The notes below the pieces were generated by a model that searched no databases, had not been told where the DNA came from, and saw only the letters and a list, made by a program, of their open reading frames with translations. Positions 17,047-27,195 of a DNA stretch of 64,000 nucleotides are shown piece by piece. Both the position numbers and the translations under genes were made by a program. Position 1 is the first letter of the stretch; each line of letters opens with the position of its first letter. This DNA comes from Cellulomonas sp. C5510. Lineage in GTDB: Bacteria > Actinomycetota > Actinomycetes > Actinomycetales > Cellulomonadaceae. The stretch spans positions 620,001 through 684,000 of the forward strand of contig NZ_CP081862.1 in the NCBI RefSeq assembly GCF_019797765.1. Direction: 5' to 3'.

Positions 17047-18372
17047 ATGCGCGTGTCGGTCATCGGGTGCGGCTACCTGGGAGCCGTGCACGCGGCCAGC
17101 ATGGCCAAGCTCGGTCACACCGTCGTCGGGGTCGACGTCGTCCCCGCGAAGATCGAGATGCTCGCCGCCGGCAGGGCGCCGTTCTACGAGCCCGGCCTCC
17201 CCGAGCTGCTGACCGAGTCGCAGGGCACCGGCCGGCTCGAGTTCACCACGGACACGGCAGCGGTCGCCGGGGCGCAGGTCCACTTCCTCTGCGTCGGCAC
17301 CCCGCAGAAGCACGGCGAGTTCCGCGCCGACCTCAGCTACGTCGAGGACGCGTTCGCGGCGCTGCTCCCGCACCTGCAGCCCGGCGACCTGGTGGTCGGC
17401 AAGTCCACCGTCCCCGTCGGCACCGCCGAGGCCCTGGCCGAGCGGCTCAGCGGGACGGGCGCGACGCTCGTGTGGAACCCCGAGTTCCTGCGCGAGGGCT
17501 TCGCCGTGCAGGACACGCTGCACCCCGACCGTCTCGTCTACGGCCTCCCGACGGACGACGCGGGCGTCCCCACCGCGGAGGGCGAGCGCGCCCGCGTCCT
17601 GCTCGACGAGGTCTACGCCACGCCGCTCGCCGACGACACCCCGCTGGTGGTCACCGACTACGCCACCGCGCAGCTCGTGAAGGTCGCCGCGAACTCGTTC
17701 CTCGCGACCAAGATCTCGTTCATCAACGCCATGGCCGAGCTGTGCGAGGCGACCGGGGCCGACGTCACCCGCCTCGCCGACGCCATCGGCTACGACGCCC
17801 GCATCGGCCGCAGGTTCCTCAACGCGGGCCTCGGCTTCGGCGGCGGCTGCCTGCCCAAGGACATCCGGGCGTTCATGGCCCGCGCCGGCGAGCTCGGCGT
17901 CGACCAGGCGCTGTCGTTCCTGCGGGAGGTCGACGCCATCAACATGCGCCGCCGGGTCCGCATGGTCGACCTCGCCCGCGAGGTGTGCGACGGGTCCATC
18001 GTCGGCCGCCGCATCGCCGTGCTCGGTGCCGCGTTCAAGCCCGACTCCGACGACACCCGCGACTCGCCGGCCCTGTCCGTCGCCGCGCAGATGCAGCTCC
18101 AGGGCGCGCACGTCACGGTCACCGACCCGCAGGCCGTCGACAACGCCCGCGCCGCCTGGCCGGGGCTCGCGTTCGCGCCGACCGTCGAGGAGGCCGTGAC
18201 CGGCGCGGACGTCGTGCTGCTGGCCACGGAGTGGGCGGAGTACCGCACGCTCGACCCGGACTCGATCGCGGGCCTCGTCGCGGAGCGCCGCATCCTCGAC
18301 GGCCGCAACGTGCTGGACCCGGCCCGCTGGCGGGCCGCCGGGTGGACGTACCGCGCCCTCGGCCGCCCCTGA
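17047..18372 (+). CDS. ugd: UDP-glucose 6-dehydrogenase
   Basis: Oxidises UDP-glucose to UDP-glucuronate with two NAD+; the product feeds cell-wall or capsule polysaccharides. 441 residues, the usual length. The N-terminal Rossmann motif GCGYLGAVHA, the middle helix with NAEL-type contacts and the catalytic cysteine motif GGGCLPKD are all present, and the C-terminal UDP-binding domain is complete. AAGGAG lies five bases before the ATG. A TAGGTT -10 box at 17006-17011 would give a leader of about 30 bases. It converges on the DUF559 gene. Confidence 0.95.
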   Translation: MRVSVIGCGYLGAVHAASMAKLGHTVVGVDVVPAKIEMLAAGRAPFYEPGLPELLTESQGTGRLEFTTDTAAVAGAQVHFLCVGTPQKHGEFRADLSYVEDAFAALLPHLQPGDLVVGKSTVPVGTAEALAERLSGTGATLVWNPEFLREGFAVQDTLHPDRLVYGLPTDDAGVPTAEGERARVLLDEVYATPLADDTPLVVTDYATAQLVKVAANSFLATKISFINAMAELCEATGADVTRLADAIGYDARIGRRFLNAGLGFGGGCLPKDIRAFMARAGELGVDQALSFLREVDAINMRRRVRMVDLAREVCDGSIVGRRIAVLGAAFKPDSDDTRDSPALSVAAQMQLQGAHVTVTDPQAVDNARAAWPGLAFAPTVEEAVTGADVVLLATEWAEYRTLDPDSIAGLVAERRILDGRNVLDPARWRAAGWTYRALGRP

Positions 18373-18399
18373 CCCGCGCCCGTCAGCCGTCCCTGTCCC

Positions 18400-19392
18400 T
18401 CACCGCCCGCCCGCGCCTCGCGTCGAGATTGCAGCAGCTGCGGGGTTCGTCGCGCTGAACCCCGCATCTGCTGCAACCTCGTCGGGCCGGGTGAGGGCCG
18501 CGCGGATCCAGGTGAGTGCCCGGGCGGGCCGTCGGAGGTCGTCCGCGGTGCACGTGACGACCCGCCAGCCGAGCGCCTCCATCACCTGGCGCCGGCCGAT
18601 GTCCCGCCGCCAGGTCGTGCGGTCCGTCCGGTGCACGTCCCCGTCGTACTCGATCGCGACCTTCGACGCCGGGTAGCTGAGGTCCGGCAGGGCGACGAAC
18701 GTCCCGGCGCCCGACAGCACCGGCAGGTTGACGACCGGCTCGGGGAGGCCTCCCCTGACGACCAGGAGGCGCAGCCGTGTCTCCATCGGCGAGTCCGTGC
18801 GAGGTCGGACCTGCGACAGCGCCGCGCGCAGCCGTCGCCGGCCACGGGCCCTCGGCGGCAGGAGCGCGAGGGCGTCCTCGAGCCCGCCGACGGACGACAG
18901 CGGGGCGCGTCGGCGGGTGAGCGCGTCGCCGAGCACGACGAGCTCCTCCTCGTCGAGCTCGCCGCCCATCCGGGTCCACACCACCTCGGGTGGCATCACC
19001 CGCACGCCGCCCGCGAGCAACCGCGTGGGGACCCCGGGCCCGCTACGGCGATGGCCCCGGACACCCGGCCGACGCGGCGGCGTGGTGCCCGGGCCGACCT
19101 CGACGTGCAGAGCGCCCGCCGGGTCGACGCCTCGCGGCAGGTCCACGTGCAGCAGCGCGAGCGCCGTCACGCCGCAGAACACCGCGTCCGCCGGTAGCCA
19201 CGGCAAGGCCTCGCGGCACCGGGCCAGGACGTCGACCGTCTCCGGGGGCGGTCCGGTGGCGCGGACGCCGCGGGTCGGCGCCCGGAGGGACTCACGACGG
19301 AGCTGCGCCGGTGTCATGCCCGCGGCCCGGCCCTCGCGGACGCTGAACGCCGCCCCGAGCCCTGACGGCACAGGAGCGGGGCGTTGCGGCAT
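18400..19392 (-). CDS. DUF559/Vsr-like endonuclease-domain protein with an AbiEi-type N-terminus
   Basis: 330 residues from the ATG at 19392. The C-terminal part has a Vsr/DUF559 PD-(D/E)xK-like core: VAIEYDGDVHRTD, then a helix with WRRDIGRRQ and the strand WRVVTCTADDL. The N-terminal part resembles the winged-helix of AbiEi-like antitoxin proteins (MTPAQLRRE). Such proteins are frequent in actinobacteria and their role is not established. The last coding stretch runs through a 24-bp-arm hairpin related to another hairpin 180 bases upstream of the gene, so the gene sits between two copies of one palindromic repeat. A mobile or repeat-associated life style is possible but unproven. Confidence 0.8.
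   Translation of the reverse strand: MPQRPAPVPSGLGAAFSVREGRAAGMTPAQLRRESLRAPTRGVRATGPPPETVDVLARCREALPWLPADAVFCGVTALALLHVDLPRGVDPAGALHVEVGPGTTPPRRPGVRGHRRSGPGVPTRLLAGGVRVMPPEVVWTRMGGELDEEELVVLGDALTRRRAPLSSVGGLEDALALLPPRARGRRRLRAALSQVRPRTDSPMETRLRLLVVRGGLPEPVVNLPVLSGAGTFVALPDLSYPASKVAIEYDGDVHRTDRTTWRRDIGRRQVMEALGWRVVTCTADDLRRPARALTWIRAALTRPDEVAADAGFSATNPAAAAISTRGAGGR
18425..18480. repeat. Long inverted repeat A, at the 3' end of the DUF559 gene
   Basis: 24-base arms (18425-18448 and 18457-18480) pairing at 22 of 24 positions around an 8-base loop. The inner arm ends in TGCGGGGTTC. It shares the outline GAGAnTGCAGnnGnTGCG with inverted repeat B. It lies between two converging genes and could also end transcription, but it is much longer than the other terminators here. 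Confidence 0.8.
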
Positions 19393-19574
19393 GCAGCCAC
19401 GGTGACGCGTCGGGCCCGCGAGGGGCTGCACCCGGGTGGTCGTCCTGGGGACCGGGCCATCCGGTTGGCCCTGTGGAGGACCCGTCCCCGCTGACCGACC
19501 CGTGCGGACTGCTCTGACCCGTGCGGCCTGCTCGACCTACCCGGCCCGCTCGACCTCCCGCCCGTGCTGCCCCA

Positions 19575-19632
19575 CGAGAGTGCAGTCGTTGCGGGGTTCA
19601 GAGCGGTGAGACCCGCAACGACTGCACTCTCG
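19575..19632. repeat. Long inverted repeat B, upstream of the DUF559 gene
   Basis: 25-base arms (19575-19599 and 19608-19632) pairing at 23 of 25 positions around an 8-base loop. Arm sequence and loop length match inverted repeat A. It lies in the 319-base gap between the DUF559 start and the divergent MarR gene; apart from this repeat and the MarR promoter I see nothing in that gap. Confidence 0.8.
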
Positions 19633-19678
19633 ACGAGCCGACCGGCTCGCGGGTGCGGCGGCCGGAGGGGCGGCGGTG

Positions 19679-19710
19679 TCGTTAGCGAAGGTAATGAGCT
19701 AGGCTAACGA
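19679..19710 (+). promoter_or_regulatory. Leaderless promoter and MarR operator
   Basis: A perfect 8-bp inverted repeat TCGTTAGC (19679-19686) / GCTAACGA (19703-19710) spans a TAGGCT -10 box at 19700-19705, which is six bases from the ATG. The repeat is placed to let the MarR protein block its own promoter. Confidence 0.65.
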
Positions 19711-19711
19711 C

Positions 19712-20179
19712 ATGCCTGCCGCCGACCTCCCCGAGGAGCCGCGCGTGCCCGCGGCGCAGTGCCGGCCGTCGACGCTCGCGGGCGAGCTGCGCGTCGCGCT
19801 CGGCAAGTCCACGCGGCGCATCCGCTCGCGGCGCGGCGCCGCCGACCTGCCGGACCCGCAGTTCAACGTCCTCGCGATCCTGCTGCGCGAGGGCCCGCTG
19901 ACGCCCGGGGCACTCGCCGAGGCCGAGCACGTGCAGCCGCCGTCGATGACCCGCACCGTGAACGCCCTGGTCGGGCTGGGGTTCGTCGCGAAGTCCGAGC
20001 ACCCGACGGACGGGCGGCAGGTCGTCGTGAGCCTGACGGACGCAGGGGAGGCCGAGGTCCGGGAGACCCGCCGCCGCCGCGACGCGTGGCTCGCCGACCA
20101 GCTCAAGGACCTGACCCCCGACGAGCGCCGGACCCTGGCGCAGGCCGCCGTGCTGCTGCGCCGGATCGCGGCAGGATGA
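19712..20179 (+). CDS. MarR-family transcriptional regulator
   Basis: 155 residues. A winged helix-turn-helix in the middle (LTPGALAEAEHVQPPSMTR, then the wing PTDGRQVVVSLTDAG) is flanked by dimerisation helices. The gene is leaderless: the ATG follows a TAGGCT box by six bases and has no ribosome site. A palindrome over this promoter suggests autorepression. The MFS exporter gene begins 11 bases after the stop, so it is the probable target, with the efflux substrate as inducer. Confidence 0.9.
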   Translation: MPAADLPEEPRVPAAQCRPSTLAGELRVALGKSTRRIRSRRGAADLPDPQFNVLAILLREGPLTPGALAEAEHVQPPSMTRTVNALVGLGFVAKSEHPTDGRQVVVSLTDAGEAEVRETRRRRDAWLADQLKDLTPDERRTLAQAAVLLRRIAAG

Positions 20180-20189
20180 GGCCGCCTGC

Positions 20190-21515
20190 ATGAACTCCAC
20201 CTTCGCCTCGCTGAAGTACGTCAACTACCGCCTGTGGTTCGCCGGCGCGCTCGTCGCGAACATCGGCACCTGGATGCAGCGTGTCGGCCAGGACTGGCTG
20301 GTGCTCACCGACCTGTCCGACGACTCGGGGCTGGCGGTCGGCATCACCACGGCGCTCCAGTTCGCCCCGACGCTGCTGCTGTCCGCGTGGGCCGGCCTGC
20401 TCGCCGACCGGGTGAACCGCCGCAAGCTGCTGATGATCACGCAGGGCGCGCAGGGCGTGCTCGCGTTCGGCCTGGGTGCCCTGGTGCTCTCGGGTCGTGC
20501 GGAGCTCTGGCACGTCTACGTCTTCGCGGCGCTGCTCGGTGCCGTCGCCGCGATCGACCAGCCGGTGCGGCAGACGTTCGTGGCGGAGCTGGTGCCCGCG
20601 GGGCGGCTGTCGAACGCCGTGGGGCTCAACAGCACGTCGTTCAACGCGGCGCGTCTGATCGGGCCGGGGCTCGCGGGGCTGCTCATCGCGGCGGTCGGGA
20701 CGGGCTGGGTGTTCGTCATCAACGGGGTCTCGTTCGCGGCGACGATCCTCGCGCTCGTGGCGATGCGGACGTCCGAGCTGCACCCGATGCCGGTCGCCCG
20801 GCGCGCGAAAGGCCAGATCCGGGAGGGTGTGCGCTACGTCCGCCGTCGCTCCGACATCCTCGTGATCATGGCGGTCATCGGCGTGGTGTCGACGTTCGGC
20901 CTCAACTTCCAGATGACGTCGGCCCTCATGGCACGGGCGGAGTTCGACAAGGGGGCGGGGGAGTACGGGATCCTCGGGTCGGTGCTGGCGATCGGGTCGC
21001 TCGGCGGGGCGCTGCTCGCGGCCCGGCGCGAGCGACCTCGGGTGCGCCTCGTGATCGGGGCGGCGTTCGCGTTCGGGGTGGCGACCGGCGTCCAGGCGCT
21101 GATGCCGACGTACGTCTCCTACGCGGTCGCGTGCATCCCGGTGGGCCTGGCGTCCCTGACGATGCTGACCGCGGCGAACACGACGATCCAGATGTCGACC
21201 GACCCGACGGTGCGCGGGCGGGTGATGTCCCTCTACATGATCGTGATGCTGGGGGCGACGCCGATCGGGTCGCCGATCGTGGGCTGGATCGGGGAGACGT
21301 TCGGCCCGCGCTGGTCGATCGGCATCGGCTCGATCACGGCCCTGCTGGTCTCGGCGCTCGCCGCCGTGTGGGCGAAGCGGCGCTGGCAGGTCGAGCTGCG
21401 GTACCACGTGCGGACGAGGCCCCACCTCGAGGTGCTGCACCCGGAGGTTCCGGCGCCTCGCCGTGCCGCTGCGGACCAGCTCGCCGCGCGCGAGGCCGCC
21501 GACGCGTCCGTGTGA
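20190..21515 (+). CDS. MFS transporter, drug- or siderophore-exporter type
   Basis: 441 residues with about twelve transmembrane segments. The start NYRLWFAGALVANIGTWMQRVGQDWLVL and the loop ADRVNRRKLL are typical of the EntS/TCR-like MFS branch (DHA3). The C-terminal 45 residues are hydrophilic. It is in an operon with the upstream MarR gene. The substrate cannot be read from sequence. Confidence 0.9.
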   Translation: MNSTFASLKYVNYRLWFAGALVANIGTWMQRVGQDWLVLTDLSDDSGLAVGITTALQFAPTLLLSAWAGLLADRVNRRKLLMITQGAQGVLAFGLGALVLSGRAELWHVYVFAALLGAVAAIDQPVRQTFVAELVPAGRLSNAVGLNSTSFNAARLIGPGLAGLLIAAVGTGWVFVINGVSFAATILALVAMRTSELHPMPVARRAKGQIREGVRYVRRRSDILVIMAVIGVVSTFGLNFQMTSALMARAEFDKGAGEYGILGSVLAIGSLGGALLAARRERPRVRLVIGAAFAFGVATGVQALMPTYVSYAVACIPVGLASLTMLTAANTTIQMSTDPTVRGRVMSLYMIVMLGATPIGSPIVGWIGETFGPRWSIGIGSITALLVSALAAVWAKRRWQVELRYHVRTRPHLEVLHPEVPAPRRAAADQLAAREAADASV

Positions 21516-21580
21516 CACCACCCGGGTGAACTTGGGTCCTGCCATGCCGGTCGATTTGTCCGGTATGTGACGATCGCTTG

Positions 21581-23380
21581 ATGACGACCCGGCGGCGTGT
21601 GCTCCTGGCCGGCGCCGTGCTGCTGACGGCGCTGCTGCTGGTGGGCGGCTGGCTGGCGTACCGGGTCTGGCAGGCCGCCGACGCCGCTCGGGACCTGCAG
21701 GCCGCCACGTCCGGTGCGGACGAGGAGGTCTCGCGGCTGGACGTCGCGGCCCTGCGTTCCCGGCTCGCGGCGGTGCAGGACGCCGCCGCCCGCGTGCACG
21801 CCGCCGGGCAGGACCCCGTGTGGCGCGTGGCCGAGCACCTGCCGGTGGTCGGCGACGACCTCGCCGCCGTCTCGGCGATCGGCCGGGCGGCGGACGCGCT
21901 CGCGGGGGATGCCGCCCCCGACCTGCTCGACGCCCTCGAGGCCCTCGCCGGCCCGTCCGGCAGCGCGGGCGCGTCGGCCGGAGCGGCTCAGGTGCCCGAC
22001 GGCTGGGTCGACCTGCAGGCGCTCGCCGACGCGGCACCGGCGCTCGACCGGGCGGCGGTCACCGTCCAGCAGCTGCGCGCCGACCTGGCCGCCGTCGACC
22101 CCGCCGGGCTGGCCGGGCCGCTCGCCGGCCCGGTCGCGGGGGTCCGCGACGCCGTCGACGCCGCGGCGGGTCCGCTGCAGACCGTCCGCGAGCTCGCGCC
22201 CGTCCTGCCCGACCTCCTGGGTGAGGACGGCCCGCGGACGTACCTGCTGCTGTCCCTCAACCCGGCGGAGCTGCGCGCGCAGGGCGGCATCGTCGGCGCT
22301 GTCAGCGTGCTCCAGGCGCGCGACGGAGCCGTCGGGCTCGTGGGTCAGCGCAGCACCGCGGACCTGCCGGAGCTCGCCGAGCCCGCGCTGCCGCTGAGCG
22401 ACGACGAGCTGGCCCTGTTCGGCGACAGGCTCGGCCGGTGGGTGCAGGACACGGTGCTGACGCCCGACTTCCCGCGTGCCGCCGAGGCCGCCTCCGCGTT
22501 CTGGACCGCGTCGACCGGCCAGCAGGTCGACGGTGTGCTGGCGACCGACCCGGTGGTCGTCGCGGACCTCCTCGGCGCGACCGGTCGGACCGTGAGCGCG
22601 GACGGGACCGAGCTCGGCGGCGAGGACCTGCTGCGCGGCCTGCTGCGCGACGCCTACCTCGCCTACGGCGACCCCAAGGCCGGCGACGCGTTCTACGCCC
22701 AGGTCGCGGCGGCGGCGTTCGCGGTGCTGCGTGACGCGGCGGCCGACCCGCAGACGGCGGGGGCGGCGGTGCAGGTCGCGGCTGACGCGGTGGAGCAGCG
22801 CCGGGTCGCGCTGTGGTCGGCGGACGCCGGCGAGCAGGCGCGGATCGCCTCGTCCGCGCTCGGCGGGGCGTTCCTCACGGGTGACCCCTCGACGCCGACC
22901 GGCACCGTGGGGCAGGCCGTCGGCGTGTTCCTCGACGACGCGACGGCCGGCAAGCTCGACGTCGACCTCGACGCCCGGGTGGCGGTGACCCTGACGGGGT
23001 GCGGGTCGTCGGACGTGCGGGCCCGCATCGAGCTGACGCTCGGGTACCGGCCGCCCGCCGACGTCACGACCTTCCCGGCGCAGGTGCTCGGGGACGGCGG
23101 GTCGGGGCTGCCGCCCGGGTGGCTGGCGACGAACGTGTCGTTCTACTCCGCGCGCGACGGTCGGCTCGGTGAGGTCCGGCGGGACGACGCCGTGGTCGGC
23201 GGGCAGGAGGTCCGTACCGCGCGCCGCGACGTCGCCGTCGTGACCTCCCGCCTCGAGCCGGGCGCGACGGAGACCTACACGCTGACGGTGCCGGCCCCGG
23301 CGAGCGGGATCACCGTCTGGACCACTCCGACCCTGACGGGCCCGGGCACCGTCTCGTCCCCCTGCCCCACCCCCCGCTGA
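21581..23380 (+). CDS. DUF4012 protein, membrane-anchored extracytoplasmic
   Basis: 599 residues with one N-terminal transmembrane segment (about 7-30) and a long extracytoplasmic part. It carries the family hallmark TYLLLSLNPAELRAQGGIVG at about residue 220. DUF4012 proteins of actinobacteria are often near cell-surface polysaccharide genes, but no function is established. The ATG at 21581 is preceded by an in-frame TTG; neither has a clear ribosome site. There are no obvious operon partners. Confidence 0.85.
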   Translation: MTTRRRVLLAGAVLLTALLLVGGWLAYRVWQAADAARDLQAATSGADEEVSRLDVAALRSRLAAVQDAAARVHAAGQDPVWRVAEHLPVVGDDLAAVSAIGRAADALAGDAAPDLLDALEALAGPSGSAGASAGAAQVPDGWVDLQALADAAPALDRAAVTVQQLRADLAAVDPAGLAGPLAGPVAGVRDAVDAAAGPLQTVRELAPVLPDLLGEDGPRTYLLLSLNPAELRAQGGIVGAVSVLQARDGAVGLVGQRSTADLPELAEPALPLSDDELALFGDRLGRWVQDTVLTPDFPRAAEAASAFWTASTGQQVDGVLATDPVVVADLLGATGRTVSADGTELGGEDLLRGLLRDAYLAYGDPKAGDAFYAQVAAAAFAVLRDAAADPQTAGAAVQVAADAVEQRRVALWSADAGEQARIASSALGGAFLTGDPSTPTGTVGQAVGVFLDDATAGKLDVDLDARVAVTLTGCGSSDVRARIELTLGYRPPADVTTFPAQVLGDGGSGLPPGWLATNVSFYSARDGRLGEVRRDDAVVGGQEVRTARRDVAVVTSRLEPGATETYTLTVPAPASGITVWTTPTLTGPGTVSSPCPTPR

Positions 23381-23385
23381 CCCCG

Positions 23386-23427
23386 CCCCGCACCCCGCAC
23401 CCCGCACCCCGCACCCCGCACCCCGCA
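23386..23427. repeat. Six tandem copies of the heptamer CCCCGCA
   Basis: Six uninterrupted 7-base units directly after the DUF4012 stop. It is a simple repeat that probably varies in copy number. Confidence 0.95.
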
Positions 23428-23438
23428 CCCGTCCTGAG

Positions 23439-23488
23439 CCCGTCGGAGGCTCCGAGCGGTGATCGTGGTGGTCCGCGGAGCACCACGA
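23439..23488. repeat. Palindromic 50-base repeat, copy 1
   Basis: A 50-base element starting CCCGTCGGAG with an internal stem CGTGGTG/CACCACG around a CCGCGG core. A second copy with one changed base starts at 23575. The gap from 23381 to 23872 holds the heptamer array, these two copies and the promoter area of the next gene, but no gene I can support. Confidence 0.85.
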
Positions 23489-23574
23489 CGACGTGCGGCC
23501 ACCACCACCCGCGTCCGGCGCCTCCGACCGCGCCGCGACCGACCGGCACGGGCCCCTCATGGCCGGACCCGGAA

Positions 23575-23624
23575 CCCGTCGGAGCCTCCGAGCGGTGATC
23601 GTGGTGGTCCGCGGAGCACCACGA
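23575..23624. repeat. Palindromic 50-base repeat, copy 2
   Basis: Same element as 23439-23488, differing at one base in the GGAG(G/C)CTCC part; here the stem extends to 9 bp (ATCGTGGTG/CACCACGAT). A degenerate partial third copy may follow at about 23640-23670. Confidence 0.85.
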
Positions 23625-23872
23625 TGGCGCGCGGGTACCTCCGAGCACGGTGGGAGTCTCCGAACGGGGTGGGGTCGGTCGCGCCGGGCGGGCCCGGGTG
23701 TCTCGGCTGGTCGGGAGGTTCCGGGGCCACTCTTCCGCGTGATCATGCGGATTTCACCCGGCCCTCCGGCGCGCGCTCCGAGGCCCGGTGCCCGTAACAT
23801 GGGTGAAATGTCCGATTTGTACGAATCGGCGAGGCGAGCCCGGCGACGACGTCGGGCGGGTGGAGGTGTGAC

Positions 23873-24730
23873 ATGGCACGGACGCGACGAGCGCTCGCCG
23901 GGCTCCTGCTGGCGGCGCTGGCCGTGACCGCGGGGGCGGCTCCGGCCTTCGCGACGTCGACCCCGGCGGAGCCCCGGCCGGCGGCGGACGGCCCGGTGGC
24001 CGAGGGCCCGACGGCGGGCGACCCGGCGGCGGGCGACCCGGTGGCCGCCCCGGACGCGACCGGCCCCGACGCCGGCGCGCCGGACCCTGACGCCGCCTGC
24101 ACCACGCCCTCCGACGGCTACGCCCCGCCCGGGCGCTGCGAGCTGGTCATCGCCCGGGCGACCGCCCTCTGCGTCGGCGACGCCCCCGTGCTCGACTACG
24201 CGGTCGAGCCGTACGGGACGCCGAACGACACCGTCACGCTCACGTGGGTCAACCCCGACGGCGACGCGGTGGTCCAGTCGGGCCTGCCGCTCAGCGGCCG
24301 CGTGTACTGGCCCGGCACCGTGCTCGACGGCGACCAGGTCGTCGACTGGCCCGGATGGTCGCAGCAGCCGGACGGCACGTGGGTGCAGCACGACGAGTTC
24401 GACTTCTCGCGTCCGGTCGTGCGGCTCGAGTTCGAGGTGAACCCGTCGGCGTCCACCGTGGTCGCCTACCCGCCCGCGACGTCGGCGTGCGCGGGCCCGC
24501 AGGAGGACGTCGACGCCGTCGTCGTGACGCCCCCGGACTCGGAGGTCTCCGGTGTCGTGACGGCCTCCGAGGTGCTCGCCGCGCCCGCGACGCAGGTCCG
24601 CTACCAGTCCGCGGTGCTGGCGGTGACCGGTGCGAACTCGTGGCAGCTCCTGGCCGCCGCGGGCGGCGCGGTGCTGCTGGGTGCCGGGCTGGTCGTGGTC
24701 GCGTCCCGCCGGGCTCACCGGGCCCGCTGA
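23873..24730 (+). CDS. Secreted LAxTG protein, predicted sortase E substrate
   Basis: 285 residues. A signal peptide with cleavage after AFA (about residue 27), then a low-complexity Ala/Pro/Asp linker (about 28-70), a compact extracytoplasmic domain with four or so cysteines, and a C-terminal wall-sorting signal: LAVTG, a hydrophobic stretch and an Arg-rich tail (SRRAHRAR). LAxTG is the motif of actinobacterial class E sortases. No sortase gene is in the window. GGAGGTG lies before the ATG. A TAACAT box at 23795-23800 may be the promoter. The domain itself is not one I recognise. Confidence 0.8.
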   Translation: MARTRRALAGLLLAALAVTAGAAPAFATSTPAEPRPAADGPVAEGPTAGDPAAGDPVAAPDATGPDAGAPDPDAACTTPSDGYAPPGRCELVIARATALCVGDAPVLDYAVEPYGTPNDTVTLTWVNPDGDAVVQSGLPLSGRVYWPGTVLDGDQVVDWPGWSQQPDGTWVQHDEFDFSRPVVRLEFEVNPSASTVVAYPPATSACAGPQEDVDAVVVTPPDSEVSGVVTASEVLAAPATQVRYQSAVLAVTGANSWQLLAAAGGAVLLGAGLVVVASRRAHRAR

Positions 24731-24774
24731 GCGCACCCGCGCCGAGCGGACGGCGGCACCGACCGGGCGCGACA

Positions 24775-24855
24775 GCCGCAGCCCCGGCCGGTGCCGTCGG
24801 CTGCGGCCGTCGTGCACCGCAGCGGGGTCCGCTCGTGCTCCTGTGCGGGAGCACG
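24775..24855. terminator. Two hairpins between converging genes (bidirectional terminator)
   Basis: The first stem pairs GCCGCAGCC (24775-24783) with 24799-24807; the second pairs CGTGCTCC (24834-24841) with 24848-24855. They lie between the LAxTG gene and serC, which converge here. Confidence 0.6.
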
Positions 24856-24863
24856 CCCGCGCC

Positions 24864-26984
<2,121 letters not shown>

Positions 26985-27175
26985 TCAGAGCCCTTGGACG
27001 GTACGCCGAACCCTGCCGCCGCCCGAGGTCCGTACGACTCGCCGGCAGGGGCGGGGGAACCACTTGCGGGCACCGGCGACGGTGTCCTTGGGGTGAAGCC
27101 GCGCGACGTGACCGGACCTCCCGGGAGCGCCACGCGGCCGGGTATCTCCACCCGAACCCGACAGCTCACCTCGTA
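26985..27175 (+). ncRNA. c-di-AMP riboswitch (ydaO type)
   Basis: The leader of the NlpC/P60 hydrolase gene carries, in order, the conserved CGCCGAACCCTGCC start, a GGCAGG-GCGGGGGAACCA segment and TTGGGGTGAAGC, the core elements of the ydaO/yuaA class. In actinobacteria this class commonly sits upstream of NlpC/P60 and resuscitation-factor-type wall hydrolases and shuts them off when c-di-AMP is high. The limits are approximate, as pairing was judged by eye. It accounts for most of the 26784-27195 gap. Confidence 0.8.
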
Positions 27176-27195
27176 GGCGCCAGGAGAGGCTGTAC

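Noticed and set aside
18373..18480. Inverted repeat A as a plain terminator for ugd
   Set aside because: It may end transcription, but its 24-base arms and clear kinship with inverted repeat B set it apart from the 10-16-bp terminators elsewhere, so it is listed as a repeat.
23386..23670. Possible CRISPR array
   Set aside because: The heptamer units have no spacers, the two 50-base copies are only two and carry a stem-loop, and no cas gene is present.
21233..24817. A 1,194-codon minus-strand frame crossing the DUF4012 gene, the repeat gap and the LAxTG gene
   Set aside because: It is antisense to two well-supported genes and its sequence follows their codons in reverse; no domain is recognised.
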